This document shows positions 1-5,513 of a stretch of DNA of 6,172 nt, one piece after another (the stretch's first letter is position 1; each line of letters opens with the position of its first letter). A program made the translations under genes and the position numbers. A model generated the notes under the pieces. That model had not been told where the DNA came from. It searched no databases and saw nothing but the letters and a program-made list of their open reading frames with translations. Source of the DNA: an uncultured Anaerolineaceae bacterium. Lineage in GTDB: Bacteria > Chloroflexota > Anaerolineae > Promineifilales > Promineifilaceae. The stretch is from positions 1 through 6,172 of the forward strand of contig CALBTC010000008.1 of assembly GCA_937967805.1 (NCBI GenBank), given 5' to 3'.

Positions 1-1775
1 CGCGCATGATAGCCTGCACCACACGGCGCTGCCGCACCAGCGGTCGGCCGTCCCTTCAAATTAGGATCGTGGCTCAGGCTCAGGTGCGTTTTGGCCATGC
101 ACATCGGCAGCTTGTCAAAGCCCAGCCGGTTGTAGTCGGCAATCTGCTCTTCCGCCTTCTCCGAATATTCCACGCCGTCTGCGCCGTAAATTTCTTTGGC
201 AATCGTCTCAATTTTCTCTTTGATGGAAATGTCCAGGGGATAGAGGAACTTGAAGTCGCTTGGCTTGTCGCAGGCCGCCATGACTGCCTTGCCCAACTCC
301 ACCGACCCTTTGCCACCTTCGGCCCAATGGTTACTCATCACCGCATCTTCGGCGCCGGCTTCGATGGCGATTTTGCGTACCAGCGCCACCTCGTTATCAG
401 TGTCATCCTTGAAGCGGTTGACGGCCACAACCACCGGAATGCCAAAGCGCAGCGCGTTTTTGATGTGGGCCACCATGTTGACGCACCCTTTCTCCAGCAG
501 GTCCAGGTTTTCTTTTGTGTAGGCCGGATCGAGCGGCTTGCCGGCCACCACTTTGGGGCCGCCGCCGTGCATCTTCAGGGCGCGAATGGTCGCCACCAAT
601 ACAACAACGTTGGGAATCAGCCCACTGTAGCGGCACTTGATGTCGAAGAATTTCTCCATGCCGATGTCGGCACCAAAGCCGGATTCTGTCAGCACGTAGC
701 CATCAGGCCCCACCAGCTTGAGGGCAATTTGGTCGGCCACGATGGAGCTGTTGCCGTGGGCGATGTTGGCAAACGGCCCGGCATGAACCAGCGCCGGGGT
801 GCCTTCCAGCGTTTGCATCAGGGTGGGCATGATGGCGTCCTTCATGAGGACGGTCAATGCGCCGCCCACACCCAAATCATCGGCGGTGATGGCGTCGCCC
901 GCTTTGCTCTGGCCGATGACCATGTTGCCCAAACGCTCGCGCATGTCGGCCAGGTCGGTGGTCAGGGCCAAAATAGCCATGATTTCGCTGGCCACGGTGA
1001 TATCGTAGCCGGTTTCCCGCTCGAATTTCTCAGCAGGACCACGGCCAATGGTGATGCCGCGAAGGAAGCGGTCGTTGGTGTCTACCACCCGCCGCCAGGT
1101 GATGGTGTCCATGTCAATGTCCAGCCGGACAACCTTGCTGATTTCTTCTTCGGTCAGGTCGTTGGGGTCGGTTTTGTCGATGCCCAGCTTTTGGAGTCGC
1201 TTGATCTGCACCGGCGAGATTTTGCGGCTGCCGTCCTTGTTTTCGGGGAAGAGGTCGTTAAACAGACGCATATCGTCCTGATATGATTCATGGTGCATGC
1301 GCGTGTCAATGGCCGCAGCCAGCAGGTTGTTGGCGGCGGTGATGGCGTGGATATCGCCGGTCAGGTGCAGGTTGAAATCTTCCATGGGGATGATCTGGCT
1401 GTAGCCGCCCCCGGCGGCGCCGCCCTTAATGCCAAAAGTGGGTCCCTGGCTGGGCTGGCGAATGCAGGTGAACACTTTTTGGCCCAAATGGGCGCCCAGC
1501 GCCTGACTGAGGCCGACGGTGGTGGTGGTTTTGCCTTCGCCCAGCGGGGTGGGGGTGATGGCAGTGACGTCGATGTATTTGCCGTTGGGGCGATCCTTGA
1601 GGCGGTCGCGCACAGAGAGCTTGACTTTGGCTTTGTCAACGCCGTAGGGAACAAGCTCTTCAGGCAGCAAGCCAACTTCTTCGGCAATCTGAGTAATGGG
1701 TATGGGGGTGGCCTCCTGGGCGATTTCGATGTCGCTGGGAACGGCCGTTTTCAAATTCTGTAACTTATGGGGCAT
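1..1775 (-). CDS. fhs: Formate-tetrahydrofolate ligase, long form (3' end beyond window)
   Basis: Fhs joins formate to THF using ATP to give 10-formyl-THF; run backward it can make ATP. In this window 591 codons are open. The N-terminus has VPSDIEIAQ. The P-loop [14 protein letters not shown] (73-86) binds ATP; then come [20 protein letters not shown] (106-125) and [14 protein letters not shown] (137-150). Later motifs include [28 protein letters not shown] (331-344), [42 protein letters not shown] and [16 protein letters not shown] (556-571). A segment of roughly 50-60 residues (about 160-220) is absent from Moorella-type enzymes of ~559 residues. It matches the longer form seen in eukaryotic C1-THF synthases, so full length should be ~635-640. 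The ATG has an AAGGAG site 10 bases upstream. The last 13 visible codons (positions 3-41) do not resemble the family (expected TGF..P.RD.RAS.GAGF), so an edge error or a diverged C-terminus is possible. This is the last visible gene of the row. Confidence 0.95.
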   Translation of the reverse strand, partial: MPHKLQNLKTAVPSDIEIAQEATPIPITQIAEEVGLLPEELVPYGVDKAKVKLSVRDRLKDRPNGKYIDVTAITPTPLGEGKTTTTVGLSQALGAHLGQKVFTCIRQPSQGPTFGIKGGAAGGGYSQIIPMEDFNLHLTGDIHAITAANNLLAAAIDTRMHHESYQDDMRLFNDLFPENKDGSRKISPVQIKRLQKLGIDKTDPNDLTEEEISKVVRLDIDMDTITWRRVVDTNDRFLRGITIGRGPAEKFERETGYDITVASEIMAILALTTDLADMRERLGNMVIGQSKAGDAITADDLGVGGALTVLMKDAIMPTLMQTLEGTPALVHAGPFANIAHGNSSIVADQIALKLVGPDGYVLTESGFGADIGMEKFFDIKCRYSGLIPNVVVLVATIRALKMHGGGPKVVAGKPLDPAYTKENLDLLEKGCVNMVAHIKNALRFGIPVVVAVNRFKDDTDNEVALVRKIAIEAGAEDAVMSNHWAEGGKGSVELGKAVMAACDKPSDFKFLYPLDISIKEKIETIAKEIYGADGVEYSEKAEEQIADYNRLGFDKLPMCMAKTHLSLSHDPNLKGRPTAGAAAPCGAGYHA

Positions 1776-1785
1776 AGTGGTTTCA

Positions 1786-1791
1786 CTCCTT
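1786..1791 (-). promoter_or_regulatory. Ribosome binding site of fhs
   Basis: AAGGAG on the minus strand ends 10 bases before the ATG at 1775. It is the strongest Shine-Dalgarno match in the window, which fits fhs being translated independently after a 192-bp gap. Confidence 0.8.
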
Positions 1792-1803
1792 GATAATAAT
1801 TAA

Positions 1804-1846
1804 CGCAAAGGCGCAGAGTCGCAGAGAGGTATTTATTCACTCTGTG
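1804..1846. repeat. CGCAGAG period-8 tandem word with inverted partner, upstream of fhs
   Basis: Three near-identical 8-base units (CGCAAAGG, CGCAGAGT, CGCAGAGA) run from 1804 to 1827. CACTCTGTG at 1838-1846 is a partial reverse complement. It lies between the fhs ribosome site and the rest of the 192-bp gap. Dispersed intergenic repeat is the likeliest identity. Confidence 0.6.
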
Positions 1847-1878
1847 AAATCTGCTGATTTTCTTCTTAAACGTTTTGT

Positions 1879-1891
1879 CAGAGAACCTCTG
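1879..1891. repeat. Small perfect hairpin CAGAG-AAC-CTCTG
   Basis: Five-base perfect arms flank a 3-base loop in the gap between the methyltransferase gene and fhs. It uses the same CAGAG word as the adjacent tandem repeat. There is no T-run on either side to make it a terminator. Confidence 0.5.
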
Positions 1892-1906
1892 CAAACCAGC
1901 TAAGAG

Positions 1907-1948
1907 GTCGTGCCAGACTCTATTCTGGAGAACAGTGTTTGGCATGAC
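1907..1948. repeat. Inverted repeat downstream of the methyltransferase gene
   Basis: Arms 1907-1920 (GTCGTGCCAGACTC) and 1935-1948 match at 11 of 14 positions after reverse complement, around a 14-base loop. It begins about 20 bases past the methyltransferase stop on the transcribed strand. It could stabilise or end that transcript, but no uridine tract follows, so a Rho-independent terminator is not supported. Confidence 0.55.
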
Positions 1949-1967
1949 AAGTAACAAACGTCACATC

Positions 1968-2876
1968 TTAGCCAGAATCTCGGCGTCGTCGGCGTCGTTC
2001 CCGGCGCGGACGGGTCTCGCTTGCACCATCTTCGGCTTGCGGGCGGTTGGCCATGATCCACGCTGTGCAATTTTCATCATTGCCCATCATCACATCGGCC
2101 ACCATGATGCCCTGCTTGATTTCATGCTCAATGGGGTTGGTGATGGCCGAAGTGAGGCCGTGAGAGATGGCCATTGCCAGAAAATGGGCATTGAGCGGCG
2201 CGCGGTTGGGCAGGCCAAACGAGACGTTGCTGGCGCCGCAGCAGGTATTCACCTTCAGCTCGTTGAGGCAGCGGCCCACGATGTGAAAAACCTGCCGCCC
2301 GGCGTAGCGCATGGCGCCAATGGGCATCACCAACGGATCGATGATCACATCTTCACGGGGAATGCCGTGGTCCATGGCCCGCTCCACAATCTTTTTGGCC
2401 ACGGCAAAGCGCACGTCTGGGTCTTCTGAGATGCCGGTTTCGTCGTTGGAAATGCCGATAACGGCCGCACCATACTTCTTAATCAACGGCAGCACGCTTT
2501 CCAGCCGTTCCTCTTCGCCGGTAACGGAATTGACCAGCGGCTTGCCTTCGTACGCTTCAAGGCCGCGCTCCAGGGCGGCGACAATCGACGAGTCGATGGA
2601 AATGGGCACATCGGTGACGGACTGCACAATTTTGATCGCTTTGGCCAGGATGGCCGGCTCGTCGGCCAGGGGGATGCCGGCGTTGACGTCCAGCATGTGG
2701 GCCCCGGCTTCTACCTGGGCCACGGCGTCGCTGATGACGCGCTCGTAGTTGTCGGCGGCCATTTCGCGGGCCAGCAGCTTGCGGCCGGTGGGGTTGATGC
2801 GCTCACCAATGATGGTGAACGGCCGTTCCGGCCCAATAATGACGGTTTTGGTTTTTGAACTGATTGTTGTCTCCAT
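1968..2876 (-). CDS. Methyltetrahydrofolate:corrinoid methyltransferase (AcsE/MtgA/MtvB type)
   Basis: This 302-residue TIM-barrel enzyme of the pterin-binding family moves the methyl group between N5 of methyl-THF and a Co(I) corrinoid protein. Motifs in order are IGERINPTGRK (23-33), DVNAG (63-67), ISIDSS (93-98), NSVTGEE (116-122), DPLVMPIG (180-187) and CGASNVSFGLPNR (214-226). Asp95, Asn116 and Asp180 match in spacing the pterin-binding residues Asp75, Asn96 and Asp160 of Moorella MeTr. Asn217 is the counterpart of the Asn that contacts N5. It is not dihydropteroate synthase, which lacks the CGxSNVSFG signature. The enzyme body ends near residue 278 and an added tail finishes RPRRERRRRRRDSG. 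Two ATGs sit six bases apart (2880-2882 and 2874-2876). An AAAAAGG site abuts the first with no spacing but is 6 bases from the second, so the second is chosen. Direction is reversible: toward the corrinoid in acetogenesis, toward THF in demethylation. The likely corrinoid partner is encoded two genes upstream. Confidence 0.93.
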   Translation of the reverse strand: METTISSKTKTVIIGPERPFTIIGERINPTGRKLLAREMAADNYERVISDAVAQVEAGAHMLDVNAGIPLADEPAILAKAIKIVQSVTDVPISIDSSIVAALERGLEAYEGKPLVNSVTGEEERLESVLPLIKKYGAAVIGISNDETGISEDPDVRFAVAKKIVERAMDHGIPREDVIIDPLVMPIGAMRYAGRQVFHIVGRCLNELKVNTCCGASNVSFGLPNRAPLNAHFLAMAISHGLTSAITNPIEHEIKQGIMVADVMMGNDENCTAWIMANRPQAEDGASETRPRRERRRRRRDSG

Positions 2877-2882
2877 TTTCAT

Positions 2883-2889
2883 CCTTTTT
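2883..2889 (-). promoter_or_regulatory. Ribosome binding site deciding the methyltransferase start
   Basis: AAAAAGG on the minus strand touches the first ATG (2882) directly but is 6 bases from the second (2876). Normal spacing therefore points to the second ATG; the difference is two residues. Confidence 0.6.
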
Positions 2890-2898
2890 GGTGGAATG

Positions 2899-2992
2899 CA
2901 GTAATCAGCTATCTGTAGGTCAGTAATCAGTTATCAGCGACTGAAAACTGTTTACTGATTACCGTTTTACTGATTACCGATCACTGTTCACT
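2899..2992. repeat. CAGTAATCAG/CTGATTAC repeat between metF and methyltransferase gene
   Basis: CAGTAATCAG occurs at 2899-2908 and 2921-2930. Its inverse ACTGATTACC occurs at 2954-2963 and 2969-2978. The element continues over the metF stop (2981-2983) to about 2992. The word resembles that of the metV-metF gap (GTAATC core), suggesting two members of one repeat family. Confidence 0.75.
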
Positions 2993-3970
2993 TTTCTTTT
3001 TACGCATCCGCGCCTTTTCCTGCCCCTTATCGAACCCGGTTTGCATGGGGCGGGGCAGCAGGCCAGACTCCTGGATAATCTCAGCCACCAGTTCTTCCTG
3101 CCGGTAGGCCATCACATGCACGCCAGAGACGCCTTCTATGTCGCGCACCTGCTGGATAATTTCCACACAAATTTGTTTTCCTTCTTCCCGCTTTTTCTCT
3201 TTAGGCGTCTTGCGTAATCGCTCCACAATAGCATCCGGAATGTGGACGCCGGGGACTTTGCTGCGCATGAATTCGGCCGTTTTTTCGGAACGCAGTGGGC
3301 CAACGCCCACCAGAAAAAACACTTTTTCGTGCAGGCCTAAGTCGCGGACCCGCTGCATAAACTCCGTGAAGCGCGGAATGTCAAAACAGTATTGTGACTG
3401 GATGAAATCGGCCCCGGCTTCGATTTTTTTGGCCAGGCGAAGCGGCCGCCATTCAAACGGTTGCACAAACGGATTTGATGCGGCCCCAAGAAAAAGCTGG
3501 GGTGGGGTGGTCAGTTTACGGCCGCTCAAAAACATCCCTTTGTCCCGCATAATTTTGGCCGTGCGCAGCAGGTGAATCGAGTCGAAGTCAAAGACCGGTT
3601 TGGCCTGCGGCTGGTCGCCCACGCTTACGTCGTCCCCGGTGAGGCAGAGCACATTCTTCACGCCCATCGCCGCCGCCCCCAGCAAATCGCCCTGAATGGC
3701 GATGCGGTTGCGGTCGCGGCAGGAAACCTGGAAGACGGGTTCGTACCCGGCGCGGGTGAGCAAGGCGCAGATGGCCACGCTGGACATGTGGCAGTGAGCC
3801 CCGGAGGCGTCGGTGGCGTTGATGCCGTCGCACACTTCGGAGAGCACCAGGGCGGCATCGTACACTTCCTGCGGATCGGCGCTGTCGGGGGGATTTAATT
3901 CGGCCGTTACGGCAAAGCGCCCGGAGCGTAACACACGTTCAAGGCGACTGCCGGATTTGTATTCTGTCAT
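2981..3970 (-). CDS. metF: Methylenetetrahydrofolate reductase (MetF)
   Basis: This 329-residue flavoprotein interconverts 5,10-methylene-THF and 5-methyl-THF, the key redox step of the methyl branch. It is a TIM-barrel of MetF type. TAELNPP (22-28) carries the conserved catalytic Glu24 near the flavin. CRDRN (84-88) and CLTGDD (109-114) follow, with Asp113 in the place of the conserved active-site Asp of E. coli MetF. Next come LGAASNPF (161-168), the GADFIQSQYCFD strand (186-197) and FFLVGVGPLRS (218-228). Length suits a bacterial enzyme plus a short Lys/Arg-rich tail (RMRKKKSEQ). The start fits family N-termini, but no ribosome site precedes the ATG, since the upstream bases are repeat. 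The frame is open upstream to the metV stop, so translation may depend on metV (coupling). The TGA stop and final codons overlap the next intergenic repeat. Partnered with MetV, it probably uses ferredoxin or NAD(P)H via other subunits; the electron donor cannot be told here. Confidence 0.95.
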   Translation of the reverse strand: MTEYKSGSRLERVLRSGRFAVTAELNPPDSADPQEVYDAALVLSEVCDGINATDASGAHCHMSSVAICALLTRAGYEPVFQVSCRDRNRIAIQGDLLGAAAMGVKNVLCLTGDDVSVGDQPQAKPVFDFDSIHLLRTAKIMRDKGMFLSGRKLTTPPQLFLGAASNPFVQPFEWRPLRLAKKIEAGADFIQSQYCFDIPRFTEFMQRVRDLGLHEKVFFLVGVGPLRSEKTAEFMRSKVPGVHIPDAIVERLRKTPKEKKREEGKQICVEIIQQVRDIEGVSGVHVMAYRQEELVAEIIQESGLLPRPMQTGFDKGQEKARMRKKKSEQ

Positions 3971-3975
3971 GATTT

Positions 3976-4048
3976 GGTAATCGGTAAGCGGTAATCGGTG
4001 GTCGGTAATCGGTTTTCCGATTACGGTTTACCGTTCACCGATTACCGG
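3976..4048. repeat. GGTAATCGGT direct and inverted repeat between metV and metF
   Basis: The word GGTAATCGG occurs three times on the left (3976-3984, 3990-3998, 4004-4012), and its complement CCGATTAC(C/G) occurs at 4017-4025 and 4039-4047. A perfect 8-bp hairpin, GTAATCGG-TTTT-CCGATTAC, spans 4005-4024. The repeat extends about 21 bases into the 3' end of metV and supplies its stop. No U-run follows the hairpin, so it is not a classic terminator. Confidence 0.8.
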
Positions 4049-4528
4049 AATGGTAGACGTGCCTACCCAACCAACGGGCGGCACCTTGTCTACGCCGGTG
4101 AGCATGGTGATCCAGGCGGATTCGCCTTCAAGCTGGCGGTTGACGGGCGGCTGGATGTGCAGCATTTCGTCGCCGTACTGCGGCATTTGCTTTGAGCGTT
4201 CAAACGCCTGAACCCAAATACATTTCATCTCGGGCTTCACTTCGCAATGGCCGTTGGCCCGCACGCCGCCGCAGGGTCCGTTGCGCAAATTTTTGGGGCA
4301 GGTCATGGGGCAGGTCATGCCGGTGGAGTGCAGGATACATTGGCCGCACATGCGGCAGTCGAAGACGGCCCGCTTGGCCCATTCCTCGCCGCCCTTTATC
4401 CAGCGATTGGCCCGTTTGTAGCCGATTCGTTCGACGAGGGGTTTTAGTTTGGCAACGGCCGTATGCGTCAGACCATACAATTTTTCCAAAAATGCTGGAT
4501 AGTTTTGCAGGCGGCGCAGCAGCCCCAT
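4028..4528 (-). CDS. metV: MetV, Cys-rich methylenetetrahydrofolate reductase C-terminal domain protein
   Basis: This 166-residue protein is the small partner of MetF in anaerobic methylene-THF reductases. The N-terminal ~50 residues are basic and helical. They are followed by a Cys-rich core: FDCRMCGQC (Cys58, 61, 64), TCPMTCPKN (Cys73, 77), NGPCGG (Cys86), then Cys95 and Cys103. This CxxCxxC...CPxxCPK...NGPCGG pattern is the hallmark of the MetV family and is thought to bind metal or iron-sulfur clusters and pass electrons to MetF. The chosen ATG has an AAGGA site 8 bases upstream. A GTG thirty bases further upstream (4556-4558) lies in a repeat and lacks such a site. It is followed after 57 bp by metF in the same frame. 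Its last codons (PVIGER and TAA) are supplied by the GGTAATCGG-type repeat filling the gap. HdrABC, MvhD and RnfC2, which accompany MetVF in some acetogens, are not in the window. Confidence 0.9.
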   Translation of the reverse strand: MGLLRRLQNYPAFLEKLYGLTHTAVAKLKPLVERIGYKRANRWIKGGEEWAKRAVFDCRMCGQCILHSTGMTCPMTCPKNLRNGPCGGVRANGHCEVKPEMKCIWVQAFERSKQMPQYGDEMLHIQPPVNRQLEGESAWITMLTGVDKVPPVGWVGTSTIPVIGER

Positions 4529-4536
4529 AATTTTGA

Positions 4537-4541
4537 TCCTT
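4537..4541 (-). promoter_or_regulatory. Ribosome binding site deciding the metV start
   Basis: AAGGA on the minus strand lies 8 bases before the ATG at 4528. It favours this ATG over the upstream in-frame GTG at 4556-4558, which falls inside the CACAGAG-type repeat and has no such site. Confidence 0.75.
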
Positions 4542-4545
4542 AATT

Positions 4546-4609
4546 GGCCACAGAGCACACAGAGAATTTAGAGATTAAATCTGTGTTTATCTGTGTGAAT
4601 CTGTGTCCC
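4546..4609. repeat. CACAGAG/CTGTG-word inverted repeat between corrinoid gene and metV
   Basis: The gap carries CACAGAG and CACACAGAGAATTT on the left (4549-4569), then AAATCTGTGTTTATCTGTGTG and CTGTGTCCC on the right (4577-4609). The two sides are imperfect reverse complements (ACACAGA.ATTT against AAATCTGTGT), giving a short A+T-rich hairpin. The ATCTGTGT-like words also repeat directly with a period of about 10 bases. It starts two bases past the corrinoid gene's stop. Confidence 0.7.
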
Positions 4610-4611
4610 AT

Positions 4612-5307
4612 TCACCCTTTGGCCTTGCGAATTTCCATGAACTTTTTAGCCGTATCGACGGCAACGGCCGCATCGCGGCAGTAGGCATCGGCTTCGATGT
4701 CTTCGGCAAACGCTTCGTTGAGCGGCGCGCCGCCCACCAGCACAATGATTTTGTCGCGAATGCCCTCTTCTTTGAGGGCGTTGATGACCACGCGCATGTA
4801 GGGCATGGTGGTGGTGAGCAAGGCGCTCATGCCCAGAATGTCCGGGTCATGCTCGTTAATGGCGGCAAAGAAATCCTCAACAGAATTGTTGATGCCGATG
4901 TTGATGACTTCAAAGCCAGCCCCTTCCATCATCATGCTGACCAGGTTCTTGCCAATGTCGTGGATGTCGCCTTTGACCGTGCCGATGACCATCGTGCCCA
5001 CTTTGGGCGCGCCGGTTTCGGCAAGCAACGGCCGTAAAATAGCCATCCCTGCTTTCATTGCCTTGGCGGCCATCAACACCTCCGGCACAAATAGAATGCC
5101 ATCGCGGAAATCGACACCGACAATGTCCATGCCGGCCACCAATCCCTTGGTGAGGATGACGTATGGTTCGATGTTACGACCTAACGCCTCATGCACTTCT
5201 TCTTCGATCTCTTCGGCATAGCCATCGTATAAATCTTCGTGCATGAGTTCATAAAGTTCGTCGTCTGAAAGTTCTTCAAGGATGATCTCTTCTGGGTCTT
5301 CGCTCAT
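4612..5307 (-). CDS. Corrinoid (B12-binding) methyl carrier protein, MtaC/MtbC/MttC type
   Basis: This 231-residue cytoplasmic protein carries a methyl group on the cobalt of a bound corrinoid and shuttles it between methyltransferases. Residues ~1-42 are an acidic extension (19 Asp/Glu, no Lys/Arg). Residues ~43-100 form the helical cap domain, with GLVAGMDIVG and ILFVPEVLMAAKAMKAG. From ~102 comes the Rossmann-like B12 domain, starting GTMVIGTVKGDIHDIGKN. This contains the DxHxxG motif, whose His116 is the expected lower cobalt ligand. GMSALLTTTM (159-168) and VGGAPLNEAF (191-200) are the other corrinoid-pocket motifs. Length is usual for the family. The ATG is supported by an AAGAGG ribosome site 8 bases upstream. 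Close relatives include carriers for methylamines, methanol, methoxy-aromatics and betaines; substrate class cannot be read from sequence. With the adjacent methyl-THF methyltransferase and activator, it is the central shuttle of the module. It is not the AcsC/AcsD corrinoid iron-sulfur protein. Confidence 0.95.
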   Translation of the reverse strand: MSEDPEEIILEELSDDELYELMHEDLYDGYAEEIEEEVHEALGRNIEPYVILTKGLVAGMDIVGVDFRDGILFVPEVLMAAKAMKAGMAILRPLLAETGAPKVGTMVIGTVKGDIHDIGKNLVSMMMEGAGFEVINIGINNSVEDFFAAINEHDPDILGMSALLTTTMPYMRVVINALKEEGIRDKIIVLVGGAPLNEAFAEDIEADAYCRDAAVAVDTAKKFMEIRKAKG

Positions 5308-5315
5308 GGATATTT

Positions 5316-5321
5316 CCTCTT
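5316..5321 (-). promoter_or_regulatory. Ribosome binding site of the corrinoid protein gene
   Basis: AAGAGG on the minus strand ends 8 bases before the ATG at 5307. It sits just outside the large inverted repeat, so initiation could be exposed whatever the repeat folds into. Confidence 0.75.
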
Positions 5322-5334
5322 TAATGATGAGATT

Positions 5335-5513
5335 GGAGATTGGGGATTAGAACTGACTCTCGGATAAAATTCCTATTTTGGAAGACTACAGCGAATTTTA
5401 GTGATAAACGAATAAAACGAGAAGAGTATTAATTCGTTTATTACTTCAATTCGTTGTAGTCATTGAAGTAAAAGATTAAATTTTCCAATCAGAGTCCCTA
5501 ATCACCATTCTCC
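5335..5513. repeat. Large imperfect inverted repeat between activator and corrinoid gene
   Basis: This ~180-bp AT-rich element fills the gap. The outer arms are 5335-5350 (GGAGATTGGGGATTAG) and 5498-5513, whose reverse complement GGAGAATGGTGATTAG differs at two positions. The inner arms are 5384-5413 and 5432-5461, 30 bases each with 26 matching after reverse complement (both read GACTACA.CGAATT...ATAAACGAAT), around an 18-base loop. Within the right half, 5441-5450 also forms a perfect 10-bp pair with 5462-5471 (TTACTTCAAT/ATTGAAGTAA), competing with the larger stem. The activator stop codon lies in the right outer arm. It could be a decayed MITE-like insertion, an RNA processing or attenuation structure, or both. 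No coding potential is seen. Confidence 0.75.

Noticed and set aside
6..1286. 426-codon plus-strand open frame
   Set aside because: It is the exact antisense of fhs, whose translation matches the family over 578 residues. The plus-strand product has no recognisable motif; long antisense frames are common in GC-rich genes.
1907..1948. Rho-independent terminator after the methyltransferase gene
   Set aside because: The stem is imperfect with a 14-base loop, and no T-run follows on the transcribed strand.
1751..1957. 68-codon minus-strand frame in the gap before fhs
   Set aside because: It runs through the CGCAGAG and GTC.TGCCA repeats and overlaps the fhs start in another frame. It looks like translated repeat, with no supporting ribosome site.
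1968..2876. Dihydropteroate synthase (folP) or a MetH fragment
   Set aside because: It shares the pterin-binding barrel, but CGASNVSFGLPNR and the neighbouring corrinoid and MetVF genes fit a stand-alone methyl-THF:corrinoid methyltransferase; homocysteine and B12 domains of MetH are absent.
3976..4048. CRISPR-like array of GGTAATCGG words
   Set aside because: The words are 9-10 bases with spacers of a few bases and both orientations are present; this is an inverted repeat, not an array.
4529..4558. Upstream GTG start giving a 176-residue MetV
   Set aside because: The GTG lies in the CACAGAG repeat without a ribosome site, while the ATG at 4528 has AAGGA at good spacing and a family-like N-terminus.
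4603..5037. 144-codon plus-strand frame, and other plus-strand frames over metF, metV and the methyltransferase
   Set aside because: Each is a shadow of a well-identified minus-strand gene.
5425..5448. Promoter with TTGAAG and TAATAC on the minus strand
   Set aside because: The two boxes are only 12 bases apart, too close for a sigma-70 promoter, and both fall within the inverted repeat.
5308..5497. Cobalamin riboswitch ahead of the corrinoid gene
   Set aside because: I find no B12-box-like GCCACTG and no family-like core; the region is an AT-rich palindrome instead.
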